From positions 31,903,989 to 31,967,988 of the forward strand of contig NC_092572.1 of NCBI RefSeq assembly GCF_037975245.1: DNA of 64,000 nucleotides. Reading direction: 5' to 3'. The position numbers and the translations under genes are program-made. The notes beneath the pieces are model-generated. The model did not search any database, had not been told where the DNA came from, and saw only the letters and a list, made by a program, of their open reading frames with translations. Position 1 is the first letter of the stretch. The number at the start of each line of letters is the position of its first letter. The DNA comes from Apostichopus japonicus. Taxonomy: Eukaryota > Echinodermata > Holothuroidea > Aspidochirotida > Stichopodidae. Positions 11,316 to 24,000 of this stretch are shown here, one piece after another.

Positions 11316-12005
11316 ACAGCTGACACACGATTGCAACTTGTGCATAAGAAGGATACAACCGGCACAATGTTGGTTAACAAGTCAACTTTAAGAGACTACA
11401 TACAATAACTTATGCTAAGTACTGAGCACAACTTCCCAAAGTTTCAACAACTGTCTTGTGCATAGAGTCTAGGCTTGGGTGCAGCATCAGTTTCATTGAG
11501 CGTGGACTTCGTAAGTGTACTTACATCAATGCAATCACGTAATTATGACTTAGAGTTTCTGTGAGTGTGCAAACTGAGTAGCAGCAAGCAATTAGTACTG
11601 ACAAGGTTTGGGGGTTCAGCTAATTTATTAAATTTCTGTCCCTCAAGAAGTGTTTATGTTGATCAAATAGTTCCTATAAACTTAATAGATATTAAAGACC
11701 AACCTATGGAGACTTTTCGATGAACATAAAATTCCACCATTTTGCATGTATGTAATCCTTAACTCACTCCAATTACATTGCTGTAATTAACTTTACCAAT
11801 TTCGGACGTTAAATACGTTAAAAATGGGAAGAAAAGTCAGCTTTTTATGCAACCTGTTTCAGACATTCCTGAAACATTCCGAAGACATCAGGTGACCATG
11901 TGACGTCACTGTTTGTATACCTCACTCACAACAATACTTTTAGTGTGTAAAGTTGTATACTTGAGCTGCCAAAAACATCAACGACATTACTCCTTTTCCC
12001 CCGAA

Positions 12006-12098
12006 ATGCCACAATTCTGTGTTGTTGGAGGTTGCAGTTATACCTCATCCAACAAAAGCAACAGCTTTTTAAGATTTCCGAGTAAAGAACCGACGTAA
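12006..12098 (+). pseudogene. THAP zinc-finger fragment
   Basis: From ATG at 12006 the peptide MPQFCVVGGCS followed by SSNKSNSFLRFPSK matches the start of THAP DNA-binding domains: M-P-x-x-C, a second cysteine a few residues later, then S-F-x-R-F-P. The frame stops at TAA (12096-12098); a +1 shift would continue with basic residues, so a small frameshift has probably broken it. The later CxxH half and AVPTIF box are not visible. It lies in the intron between L2a and L1c and is likely a relic of a transposon or retrocopy. Confidence 0.6.
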
Positions 12099-13869
12099 AA
12101 CGCCGCAGACTTTGGATCAATATTTGAGATCCCCGGAAAGATTTTTCAGCACCCGGAGTATCTCATGCCCATGAGTCCACATGCATGACCCTGCCTCTGT
12201 GTAAGCTGCAAATGTCTCATTCTGCGAAAGTTATATTCTGTCGATAGCTGTGTCGGACCATGGCCGGACATAGCTAATGTGAAATTGACCGTAAAGAAGC
12301 TCTGGACGTCCTTACATGTAACATTATATCACGCAATTGACAGTATAATATTTACTGTAAGAGATGACCGTGTATATACCGTGCCTATAGGGTAGCACTG
12401 TTAGTACATGTATGGCTCACAGCATGTGTAAATAGTCATGCTTAAGGATTTCATCGCATTTATCTATTTCCTTTGTTGTATTCCAGTATCGTGAGTTCGT
12501 GATACATTGTGTTATATTGTCCGTTATGTTTATTCCGGCATCTGCATGGTCCAAGGAGTTGAATAGAAACGGTTCTATGTGGCGATCGGACGTTTTATTT
12601 CGTTAGTGACTGTCTTGTGATTGTGGGATGTAACTGGTCAACGCCTGTTTCAACTAGACCTAACTATATGGAATTACACAGAGTCACGGTAGTATTTCGC
12701 CCAGGATTGAACGAGAAACGTGGATTTGGATATTCCCTGCTAAATTTTGTTTATTGAAAGGATACTTTTTCTGTGTTTGTACTTTTGGATATTAAAACGA
12801 GTAAGTAGTATGATCAGCTGAAGCTTAGTAATGTATATGTTACCCTGGTCGATTCGGGTCAGCGTCCTCTCGTAGTTGTTCGATTATGTTTAGTGTCTTT
12901 TTGATAATTCGTTGACAGTAACTTAAGCCATTTCCCGTCACATATCACCCATGAAGCATCTTTTAGGTATATTCTTCTGTTCAGTTTACGGTATCTTGGG
13001 ATCAAATTGTATTACGGAATCACCAAGCTGCTTGCATCTTCTACAGTATATTGAACTGTACGTACCTACTGACGCTCCGCTATGTAATAGATGCTTCCAT
13101 CTGAGTGGAAATTTTGCTAATGAAATAACCAATTTAACTAAAATTTCTGCTTATAATTGTCTTAAAAATAGTTGTTAACCTTCATGTGTTCTTGTTTTAA
13201 GCTAACAGCTTTCCAAACGCTCTAAATTGGAAGTCAAAAACAGTACAATTGATCGCTATCTGTGTACAAACAGTGCCTATATCAGCGTTCGATTTTCGTG
13301 GTATACAAACAATGACGTCACACGGTGACCAGAGGCTCCTTTGGGTCAATCTCTGTTTTCACACATTCCAGAGGTTCATGTCACCTGACTACCCAAAATG
13401 TCCATTTTCGTGGTCGTTTTTTGATGGGTTAAAGTAGGTTTTCAAAGATTATTTTTTACACATGTTGATTATGGGTATGTAAACTCCTAAATTAATGGAG
13501 AATCCCCCCCCCCAAAAAAATTGCCTCCATAGTTGGTCTTTAACATGTTCATTTGGGTCTTTTATTCCCTCGTAGATGGGTTGGAAAAACACAATGCAAT
13601 TGATTGACAATGCATGTCTTCCACCCCCCCCCCCCCCCACCTAGAGCTTTCTTTCCACTGCGCACACCTGGGGTACAATTTACAGCCCCATTTACTGCCT
13701 TCAATCGATATTAAATCTGCTATTCTGGTAATGGGATTGTCCTGTCCTACAACACAAATTCTTTTGTACTCTTTTGTACTCTTTAAAATAATAATAATAA
13801 TAATAACATTTCTTGTGCTTTGAGTTGCATCTAGCATTTCAACATGGAAAAAGGAATGGGTTTAATCTT

Positions 13870-14570
13870 GGCTACTGACTTAGCTTATCGGGGCTAGCGG
13901 AGGGTAAATTTTGAACATTTTAAATCTCCAGAACATATGCATCAATTGAGGTTATGTATGCATGGTAGGATATCTGTCTGTACTGTAAAGCGTTTATAGA
14001 ATTTAGAGTAGGTCACAGTTCATTTTAAGTCACAGTGGTCATATCTTGAAATCCTTGTAAACACGAGGATCTCCAAATGGGAAACTTTATTAGCTCTCGT
14101 ATTTAGCATGTGTCTTTCATATAGTGTGTACAATAATCCTATTACCTTGGATGAAGGTCACAGGTCATGTGGGGTCAGCTGAGGCCTAAATATCAAAAGT
14201 ACTGTATCTTGAGAACTTTAAGTTATGGGAAACTTTATTAGCTCTCGTATTTAGCATGTGTCTTTCATATAGTGTGTACAAGAATCCTATTACTTTTGAT
14301 GAAGGTCACAGGTCATGTGGGGTCAGCTGAGGTCCAAATATCAAAAGTACTGTATCTTGAGAACTTTAAGTTCGGGAGAGAATATATGCATGGTACATTA
14401 TCCAAATGATAAGTAAAATTGCTCAACAATTTTGTACAGGTGAAAGATCATTTTAGGATTGCAGAAGTCAAACCCAACAAAATTTTTTAAGGTCAGGTCT
14501 TGAGAATCAGAAGGTGAAAGGTCTTTTGAGGTCAACAGATGTCAAAGTATGAAAATCATGTGAATTCACC
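13870..14570. repeat. GGTCA-rich repeat with a 148-bp tandem duplication
   Basis: Diverged units contain 'TATCTTGA-AA-CTTGTAAACACGA' and 'AGGTCACAGGTCATGTGGGGTCAGCTGAGG'. Units 14079-14226 and 14227-14374 are almost identical over 148 bp, so this duplication is young compared with the family. Related units are at 25950-26470 and 61200-61640. Confidence 0.7.
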
Positions 14571-14729
14571 AGTGGTCGAACTTGTAATCTTGTCTGCAGT
14601 GTTACATTAAATATTCTCAATTGTGTCCAGTAAGGATCACTGTTAAGCACAATTATGGCTGCTTGTTTACTAGTCAATATTATAATATATACTTTGTGTC
14701 TAACCTCATTTCAGCATATTTATCTGCAG

Positions 14730-14834
14730 AACGTATCAGCATCATCCCTCTCCGGCAATCCTGTGCCATCACAGTCAGCAGATGTCCAACACTCAAAGAA
14801 AAGACGGTTTAATGAATCTACAGCTGCAGTGATG
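14730..14834 (+). CDS. Linker exon L1c
   Basis: A 105-bp, phase 0 to phase 0 exon (35 codons) between tatctgcag and gtaaag. The peptide is Ser-rich with a short basic cluster HSKKRRFNEST. The basic run could act as a nuclear-localisation-like patch, but this is speculation. It is about 85-90% identical by eye to exon 16500-16607, and the following 150 intron bases are nearly the same in both places. Confidence 0.65.
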
Positions 14835-15002
14835 GTAAAGTTCAGTCTATTGATCATCTCAGAACATCTTCCAAAATATTGATAATTTCGAATTTAAAAC
14901 TATATTAGTAGCAAACAGAAAAGCGAGCCTGTTAGATACTGATCACAAGTGACAATGTTGGATGTTGCGCACACTGAATTGAAATGTAAAAAGGAAGGAA
15001 AT

Positions 15003-15243
15003 CAAATATACAGCTGTAGTGATGGTAAAGTTATTTCTATTGATCATCTCAGAATATCTTCCAAAATATTGATATTTTCGACAGAAAAATTATAAAGCAG
15101 CAAACAGAAAAGGGAGCCTGTCAAGTACTGATCACAAGTGACAATGTTGGATGTTGCAGTTGCACATGTTGAAATGAAATTTATAATTTTTTGGAAGGAA
15201 ATAAAAAATTGTATCATAAAGCCATGGTCGTACATTCACCATT
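15003..15243 (+). pseudogene. Partial L1 copy: exon 3' end and following intron
   Basis: The sequence from 'acagctgtagtgatggtaaag' onward repeats the last bases of the L1 exon, its donor and about 150 bases of the following intron (CTATTGATCATCTCAGAA, AGCAAACAGAAAAG, CAAGTGACAATGTTGGATGTTGC). The exon body and acceptor are missing, so this copy cannot be a working exon. It shows at least three rounds of local duplication around L1. Confidence 0.65.
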
Positions 15244-16499
15244 TGTCAAGTGGGATATTTTTTTGTGTAAAAGTAAGTTTTTTATCGGGATATTTTTTAT
15301 TAGACAAAGACCGACTTCAAGACCAACTGCTCTTTGTGATTCACTGCAGTGACTAGATGTGCAACATTTCGAAAAACTAGCCAATAAAAGCAGCAACTTG
15401 CTTGATTGTAACTGGACACTGTTTAATGTTGGCTGGGAGTTCAAAGTCCCAGAAGAAGCAGCTCCTTAAGACTACACTTGTTTACCCTTCAAGCAATTTT
15501 AGAGCAATAAAAGACAAGTCAGAAAATATAACTACCATGACATGGTATGTATAGGGTGTATCTCATGGGGTGTATCTCAGGGACCTTGAGAGGGTCCAGG
15601 GGTGCAACCACTTGTAGCTCAAACTTTTTCAGATATCCATTGTCTTTTAGAAACAAAATAAAAGCACACTATACGTGTGAGAGATAAAAACAGCACTGAA
15701 CTGACTTGGCTTTTTGAAAATTGACTGCAGTGACTAGCTGAGCTATGTTTCTAACAGCAATTTAAAAGCAAAATATGTGTGAAAGAGAGAAATCAACTTA
15801 TATGGAATGCATTTCAAAGCAGTGCCGATTGTCTAGATAGGGGGAACCTATATAAAGCTTGTGAACTTGCACTGTGAATGCATTTTGATAATGATAGTAT
15901 TTTATGTATTGCTACATATTTAAAGCGTCATATGGCAATGTAGGAAAACTTACAACACATTTACTCTAAAAGTTGAGAGCTGCATTACATAATTCCATGT
16001 GGATTCACCAAGGTGACTACTGTACTTGTTAATTGTAGAAGTCATAGGTGATTTGAGGTCAACAAGTCTAAAATCCTTGTAAGCAAGTTTACCATGGTAG
16101 TTAATATTGACCTCAAATGACCTTTCACCTCCACACAATCAATAGGATTTCATGTTTGTACATGTAATTTGGATCTGCTTTAGTAATTACATGTATCATT
16201 TCAGTCTTACAACAAATGTTAAGCCTGGATGAACTTCTTACTTGCTCTATAGAGGTGCTCTCAAGTACAAGACTCCTTTGGTTTTTTGGGTAAATGTCTG
16301 TTGAGGTCAACATAGTGAAAGTATGAAATCTCATGAACAGTTTGTGAATTCACCAGTGGTCAAACTTTCAATCTTGTCTACACTGCTACATCAAATAATG
16401 TGGCAAACAAGGATTCACTAAGCCTAACTGGCTGCCTGGTTTATTTAGCAATATCCTAACTGTGTGTCTATTTACTCATTTCAACATATTTATCTGCAG

Positions 16500-16607
16500 G
16501 ACGTATCATCATCATCATCCCTCTCCGGCAATCCTGCGCCATCACAGTCAGCAGATGTCCCACGCCAAAAGAAGAGACGTTATAATGAATCTACAACTGC
16601 AGTGATG
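16500..16607 (+). CDS. Linker exon L1d
   Basis: A 108-bp, phase 0 to phase 0 exon (36 codons) between tatctgcag and gtaaag, one codon longer than L1c owing to an extra TCA in a TCA run. The basic cluster is RQKKRRYNEST. Surrounding intron sequence matches that of L1c on both sides, so the duplication included the splice sites. Confidence 0.65.
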
Positions 16608-17401
16608 GTAAAGTTCAGTCTACTGATCATCTCAGAACATCTTCCAAAATATTGATAATTTCGAATTTAAAACTATATTAGTAGCAAACAGAAAAGCGAG
16701 CCTGTTAGATACTGATCACAAGTGACAATGTTGGATGTTGCGCACACTGAATTGAAATGTAAAATGGAAGGAAATCAAATATTGTATCATTAAACAATGG
16801 CGGTACATTCACCATTTGAATGTTGAATTATTTCATGAGTACGTGTATATTTATGTATACTATGTAGGATATTTAATTGGTAGAGGGAATTAAAAAGTAC
16901 CTGGTTTACTATAAAGTTCATTTCCTGTCTAGTTATTGGCCAAATTGTCACTTTCAGTAAAAAGCAATGCAGCTGGAGTTCTTTGATGCATGCCATTCAC
17001 CGCATACCAGTATCGCTACACAAAAATAACCTGTTGGCCTGTAACTGTTGATGTGTTTTAATGCCTATACCTATAGTATGACTACATAAGTTGCTTTTAA
17101 ATTTGACTTACAACTTGCCTTGGACTGAGAAACATTGACTTGTGACTTGGTTTGATTTGCAATAAAGTCAAATGACTTGTGATAGACATGACATAATGAT
17201 ATAAAATTTACCTGTAGCTTTGCTTAAATTGAGAAACATTTGTGACTTGATATGACTTGTGATAAATTCGAATGACCTGTTACAGTCTTAACCTGATGAA
17301 ATAAACTTTACCTTTGACTTTACTTGAATTGAGAAACATTGACTGATGTATTGATGTCACAAAATAAATGACTTGGTTAAGACACCGAATCACAAGGTTT
17401 A

Positions 17402-18206
17402 AAGAAGAATTAAACCCTGGGGTTTTTCACTGACCTTATCGTAGAGACTAATATTCTTACACCCTCTGTGAAATAACTAGGCAAAATTACCTTTCCCCAA
17501 ATTTCCAGGAACGCTCTAGTTTTTTCTTCTTCTAACCAACTGTTGGCGGCCATTATGTAAAGATGGCGCTTCCAAAATGACTTCTTGCAGCCACATCATA
17601 AGTTACACATTCTCCTCTCTGCATATGAACTGTACACTTGCTCTCAGAGATTGTTTGGAAGCTGGTCGAAAATGCTGGAGTACCGAGCATTTGGTTGTTC
17701 AAACAGGAGAGCGGAAAAGGAGCAGGGAAGGGAAAACGATATTATATTATTTCTGACGGGAATAGGGTTTCATAGAAAAAGGAACAAACACAAGCACCAG
17801 ACTGGCCCCTCCGTTGCAGAGCTGTTACTAGTGTTGGAAGTTCTAACATCATAGTAACTGCCATCGTGGGACACGGTTCCAATCTGCTTAACAAGGTCTA
17901 TAGGTCTCGTTGTCTCATTTCCTCCACTGTGTATTCCGGCTGGATTTGATAGCAGGTCAAGTCCAAATGCATCCATGTTCTCATGTTTTGAAAAAGTTAT
18001 CGTGAATGGCACGTAGTAAATGTTTGTCTTGAAATGCAATATGTGGCTCCCTTACCAAACAAGCGGGAACTGTCGGAATTCAAACAAATTCAAAGTTCAA
18101 AATGGGTGACAATTAAATCAATTTGTAAACTTGAAAGTAATGTTTAGAAGCATTCGTGTTGCTTCTGTCGAAAATAGCTTATTGCAAAAAATTTTTAAGT
18201 AAATAG
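17402..18206. mobile_element. 0.8-kb insertion with THAP-like relic
   Basis: This segment interrupts duplication copy 2. On the + strand, 17673-17790 encodes EYRAFGCSNRRAEKEQGREN and then GFHRKRNK, resembling a THAP domain whose first cysteine is now tyrosine. The segment upstream contains GGCGGCCATTATGTAAAGATGGCG, like a promoter/5' UTR of a housekeeping gene. On the - strand, 17770-18039 is an 89-codon open frame with no recognised domain. No target duplication or inverted ends could be fixed, so the type of element is unknown; a processed or transduced THAP gene piece is possible. Confidence 0.45.
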
Positions 18207-18254
18207 TCCATGTGTAATATATATATTAATATTTTTCTTGTTTTCTGATGTTAG

Positions 18255-18404
18255 GCTGGAGTGGAAGATTCTGCAGCTAGCAGCTCTAATAAAGTAGTTG
18301 ATGCAGGACTATCTCAGTCACAGAAGAAGACTGGTGATGAAAGTCTAACTGTCAAACAACCCCTAGAACACATTGATCTGGAAGTCAGAACAGAAAGTCT
18401 CAGG
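18255..18404 (+). CDS. Linker exon L2b
   Basis: 150 bp, phase 0 at both ends, between the same gttttctgatgttag acceptor and gtaata donor as L2a. It differs from L2a by a few substitutions (AGVE for DGEE at the start, NKVVDAG for DKLVAAG, HIDLEV for NIDVEV), with no indel and no stop. It lies directly upstream of the death-domain exon. Confidence 0.65.
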
Positions 18405-18820
18405 GTAATAATTTACATGTACAAGATTCTGTTGTCCTAAAAAAAGAGTCTTTTTAGAACATATTACATAAATTGGTGCTTTACAGTCCATATTGGCCCT
18501 TCAGGCATACCTACTTTGACATTAAAGTTCCATGGTTTGCTTGTTTATATTACATCATGATTTATTTCTACTAAAATGCTTGCCATCTAGTAATGTTGAT
18601 GTTTTAAGATAACTGATTTTAATGAGGTATGTGCTTGCTGCAGTTAGATTAATGAGACTGAAATGTTTCAATAGTAAATGCAATAACTTATAAAGATATT
18701 TTACAGAGAATACGACCAAGCCCTCATGAAACCGTGCCATGTTTTGTGAATGAGCTTAACAAATTAGAGGGCGTCAATTAAACGCTGACTGTGCGCCTTT
18801 TGTCAACAATTTGAAATGTT

Positions 18821-20286
18821 AGTACCAAACATGTCACAGTATATACTTAAACAACTGCAGGTGAAAACTGTAGTTGGGTGATTGTTGCCCCATAATGTGT
18901 ACTACCTGTATTTAGCCAAAGCAATATTTATAGATGCTATACCTTTCTCTGGAAGGTTGCACTTTTCTCAATGGCTTTTCTGTAAACCTGTGTTGAGGAA
19001 GGGGATTGCATCATTCCTCTGAAATTTCATATTTTACATGGGATGGGGAAATGTCCATTTCACCCTTGGGGCTGCTTGTAAGTTTTATCATAGTGGTCAC
19101 CATTTCTGAAACATACTGTTTGGTCCCCAGTTCTATATTTTAGAGACAAACCATTCAGCACTCAAAATATCTGACATCCTTGTGACAGGCAGCATTGAGT
19201 CTTAATTGCCAAAATGAGATTAAGAGCAGCAATATAACAGATCTAATACCTTCTTACAAAATAACTTCCAGGTCATTATTTTAATTTTGAGCACCATATC
19301 TCTGACGCCTGGCAATCCTATATGTCACTACCTGTCACATGATTTGAACTTTACTCTTTAAAGTGGCTGAGATAGTTTTCCACTGAAACTTCTGTCGTCA
19401 ACTTTCAGAAGTGATTTACTGGTCAAGTTATCTGAAACTTTTTTCTGATCTTGTGGTGCTTGACTTAAGGACACATTTTCCTAAGTTGCTCTATCATCAG
19501 GTGATTCCATATATGAACCTATACTTCAGCACCCAAAATAAGGGGACACACAAGTCATATTGTGCTTATTTTGAAAAGGCTGTATGCCATTTGTATGTGT
19601 TTTATCTGCAATCATGCGAGATGAAGAAATGCGCCCAGAACAAGGACATTGCAAACATTTAGAATAAAATCACACTAGCATTGTGCGTGGTGGCACACTG
19701 TCATACCTTCCAATAATGTGCCATGGCTACATGGTGCAATGTGCAACTAGAACATTGTCGTGTATAAATTGAGTGTGCTACACACTTTCGGTTGGGTGGT
19801 GACTCACAACTTGTCACAATTTTTTTGTTTCATTATGTTCTCGATTTTCTCGTTCTGGACGCGTGCCAATGAGTTGTGAGAATCTTTATTGATTATTTTC
19901 ATCACATATGAGAGACATCTAGCCACCAGTGAAAACCATTACAGTGAATTAAGTCACCGTAGTTGCCTTCTTGGGGGAAATTCACAAACCCCTTTGAGTG
20001 ACTCCACTCTTGGAATTTAGTGACTCATGACGCGCATGTTAACTCTGCCATTCTGTATCATGCTTTAATACGTATATATATATGAACGATAAACAGCAGG
20101 TGTCAGTTATAGTACAGTGTGTAAATGAACAATAATTGGAACACGACGGTTTCATATCCACTCTGTAATCAATTCATCAAACATTATTCAATAATCTAGA
20201 CAGGGGAATTGATAGAGAACTGATATAGTTTGTGGAGGTTCTACTCGTGTAACACTCAATATTCATGTATTCTAACCATATTACAG
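18821..20286 (+). other. Intron before the death-domain exon
   Basis: AT-rich; one incidental frame at 19411-19662. No recognised repeat or exon. Confidence 0.5.
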
Positions 20287-20524
20287 GATCTCTCCGGGAA
20301 TATTCCAAAAGAATGGAAAAACGTAGGTAGAAATCTTGGACTAAAGGACGAAAAGCTTTGTATAATTGAAACAGATTTTAACAAACAGGGACACCAGGAA
20401 ACTGTTTATCAGATGTTGCGGACTTGGAAAAACAGCAATAGCAGTAACGCTACATTCAGAGTACTGGGAGAGGCTTTATATAAAGCTGGACGGGCAGACC
20501 AGCAACTGAAGCTGTATGAGAAAG
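20287..20524 (+). CDS. Death-domain exon
   Basis: After cataTTACAG the exon opens in phase 0 and ends one base into a codon at a gtaaat donor (238 bp, 79 codons plus one base). The peptide fits the six-helix death domain: IPKEWKNVGRNLGL (helix 1-2 with the W), a spaced acidic/Ile segment, ETVYQMLRTWKNSN (helix 4 with the conserved W), then ATFRVLGEALYKAGRADQQL (helix 5-6 with the A-T, L and AL). Death domains form homotypic complexes in apoptotic and NF-kB signalling. With the UPA exons upstream it indicates a ZU5-UPA-DD protein of the UNC5CL/PIDD/UNC5 group. Strongest coding call in this gene. Confidence 0.85.
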
Positions 20525-21042
20525 GTAAATATTTAATGTCATAATATAAATACTCAAAGGAACCTAGCAATTAAATATATAACTGTTTCATGCATAAAAC
20601 TACTTTCTGCTACAGAGACCGACTCGACCCTTTAAAGTAAACTTAATTTCCTTTTGCAAAATTAAATCTTCATATAAACTGTAGAATCTCACTTACACAA
20701 ATTTCCCATTAAATGAGGGGACAGATGGAATCAAATTTCAGTGTTCAGGTAATCTAATCATACATCTTTTCACTGTAAACTTACAAAGCTGCCCCCTATG
20801 TAAGACAACTAGTATCATCCTCAACAACAAAAATAACACTTATTGTTGTGACTATCTTGTATTTGTCATCTCTGTGTAGGATATACTTTTTTTGTTTAAA
20901 TTTCAGTGCCGGAAAGCTTTTTTTATGGGTTTTTATTTTGTAAACAAAAAATATCTGTATTAAGAAGTTTTTGGGCCATTTGCATATAGAACCTTTTTGA
21001 ACATCAAATTTCATTTTACTAAACTCTTTTCTTCCTTTTTAG

Positions 21043-21068
21043 CCACTATCCAAAATGATAACTGGTGA
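21043..21068 (+). CDS. Last coding exon of the death-domain gene
   Basis: A pyrimidine-rich acceptor (ctcttttcttcctttttag) is followed by eight codons completing the split codon from the previous exon: ATIQNDNW then TGA at 21066-21068. A few residues after the last death-domain helix are normal for this family. The 3' UTR would run on from here, but no clear AATAAA is close (ATTAAA near 21426), so the transcript end is not fixed. Confidence 0.6.
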
Positions 21069-24000
21069 TTGTTGAGATCCAGGCAAGTGCTTTTGCCAAC
21101 TGACAGAGGTAGAAATCTCCAGCCAAACTGTTCTGTTTGTCAGAAGGTTCTCCAGTTTTCCTCTTTTCTTGGAGGAACGAATGTGAAAGTGATTGCCAGT
21201 GAGGCAACTTGTAGTGTTCTTGACAACACATTGACAGATTCTTGTGGAATGGAAATATGTTATTTAGAAGTAAGTATATTTTAAACATTGTAACTGTACA
21301 TAATAACTAATATATCAAGCTATATGTTAGCTGATCATTGCTCCCTTCAATTGATGTGAACATAACAACTATATATGAATGAGCTATATCAAGAAACAAG
21401 CAAAACTCAGAATTGTCCGAAAGCAATTAAATCAGTTTATAGTTGCAGATTTTTTTTTATTCCTACTTGGATTTTTGTTAATTTCAGCTATGTAACTAAT
21501 ATTAATAACATACATCAATTTAGAATGTGAGACTTGCATTTATAATCAACTACCATCTTAGCCAACGCTATTAGTGCTGCTTACCGGTTCTAATGTTAAC
21601 AGAATATCATTCCATAGTTGACAGTATGACCGAATGGTATGACAGTATAAACATCAGCATCTCGTATGGTATGTTATCTATTCATAGATTTGTCAGATAT
21701 CCAGAACTATTATATTTCCCTAATTTACTTGAGTGAATTCCTTGCATGATATAATGAATGTGGTAATGTAACTTTGGTTACATATATGTAAACAGCTGTC
21801 ATAATATCAGTAATTGAGTCACTAGTAATATCCGAGACCAAAAATCCAAAAAAGAAGTATCATATGAAATGTATGTTTTTTACAGATACTGTTTTTGGCT
21901 CCTTGCTGAAATCAGAAGAACCTTTGTAGTCAGGTCGGCCTGTGTGTGTATGCGTGAGTGTGTATGTGTGTGACACAATGAGTTGATGAATCCTGTTGAT
22001 TTTGGTGCTCATATCATGAATATTAATGAGGTCATATGATCAAACGGAAAATCTTCAAATTGTAATAACTTGACAATCATTAGTCACATTTTCTTCAAAC
22101 GTGAGTGTGTTATAGGTAGGTTGCCTACAAATGGCAATGTGGGTTCCAATTGATAACTTGTGTATTTATGAGGAGGTGTGGCTTTACAATATTTAGGTTA
22201 CAAGTGTGTATGATTAATAACTTGACATGGCAATTATTGACCATTACAATTTTTAGTGAGTAGGTGAACCTAATTGTCATGTCATGACTAATGATGAGTA
22301 CCGGATGAGGGATTATTTATCAAATTGCAGTTACTTATGTAGAAACCATATGTTTGATCTTCAAACTTGGATCAGTGATATTTGTAGATGGCAGACACAT
22401 CCTAATGTGTGCTAATACAATGCATGGTTCATTCATATTTATAATGAGCCCTGGCTAGCATATTTTGGTAACAACAATTTGTACACATAACTTCAGGGGA
22501 TGCTTCATGATTACATACTTGGAGTGTTCCCTGTTAATCAATGAGCAGCAGCAAGGAACTATGGAATGTTTACGTTCTGGTTCTATATATGCACTCAACC
22601 AAGTAAATGAAGCCTGCTGTGTTTTTATTTATATTGCTCTAATTCCCAACATGTATATTGACCCCACCCCCCACCTAGTGACTTGTTACTGAGAATGGCA
22701 CAGTAGCTCATCAAGACACTGAACTGGTACCAATCAATTTATGTACTAAGAAAATAAGACAACATGACAGAAATGCAAAACATAGGACTAAAAGGAACTA
22801 TGAAAGCAATATGTTGATATACTTTAGTTGATATACAAATTTTCTGCATCTTTAGATTCATACCACATTCTTGTAGCTCTTTGTATTGCCAGAATATTGT
22901 GTAAATACAGGCTGCTTAAAGCTGAGTTTATGACGATGAAATTGGAATTTAGCTATAATCTTCCTTTTTTCTTGTTATACAATATTTTACTCCCTTTTTC
23001 TACAGAGGAAAAATATCGTTTTTATCTAAAATGGAGACATCCAGAAAATATATATCAGATTTCAAAGGATAAATCTCTAAGAAGATTTTAACAAGGAGAG
23101 CTTTTGAAGAATATTTGACATCGCAGTGGTACTGCCACTCGAGGGAAGAATCAAGGGTTCAGCTAGTCAAAGTAGGTTACAATCAGTCAAGTGAATTAAT
23201 CAGCCACACCTTGATTGAAGGACAAGACATTGAAATGAGTTTTTGCAATTAACCAAATATGTAAAAGTGTGGCATTTTTTTTCACATAGGTGTTTCATTG
23301 TTCGTGACCTCAATATCCATTTAAATATGGGAATAAGTTAATAATTTCGTTTTTCTGGGACTTATGTTGCAACCTTTTTTTTTTACTCTGTATTAAGTTA
23401 GCAGGCTGGATTTGATTGGTGTTTTGATACCAGTTAGTATATATCTGAAATCAGTCTCAAGTCAGATAGTCAGAAAAAGCAAGTAAACAGTAAAAATTGA
23501 TTGATTGGGTGTGTAGGAATGTGATCCAGGTTGACCTTCTGGTAGGTTAAACGTTTATGGAAAAGTGATATCATTATGTAAATATAAATAAACTGTAATA
23601 AGGGTAGGCAAAACAGACAGTAACTTTTGACAGATAAATAAGCACAATCTAGAAAAGTAAACAGGAGACTATGGCGTTAAAAGCTTATGCAGATTGGCTA
23701 TCCCAGACCTGGCACCACCCTCCACAGGGATCAGCCATCCAAACTAGAGCCCACCTATTGACTGTCGTCTCCACAAAGGGGTTAAACTCGAAAAAAATCC
23801 AGCCACCAAAGACCCTAAACTAGTGGACCTCCCTGGATTGTATTGAGCATCTTCTCTATATCAGACAGTCTGCAATGACAAAATCAGTATAGCATTATAA
23901 AGTTAAGAATCCGGATAAAGAAACAGAATTGGTAATCTGTATATACGTGACATATATAGGTCATTTGCTGAACTAACATCCTTTTCCAGGCAGTTCGATA

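Larger units (their letters stand above)
11316..14729 (+). other. Long intron with assorted inserts
   Basis: Apart from the separate THAP-like relic and tandem repeat entries, I see no supported gene. It has C/G homopolymer runs (near 13505 and 13623), a (TAA)n stretch at 13786-13806, CRE palindromes at 11901 and 13313, and one reading frame at 12951-13178 whose peptide starts with a hydrophobic run (MKHLLGIFFCSVYGIL) and has six cysteines. I do not recognise that peptide and see no splice or promoter support. Confidence 0.5.
16998..18820 (+). repeat. Intron/exon duplication block, copy 2
   Basis: Matches 10290-11315 throughout, except for about 0.8 kb (roughly 17402-18206) with no counterpart in copy 1. 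The clean gap shows that DNA was inserted into this copy (or lost from the other) after duplication. Confidence 0.75.
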
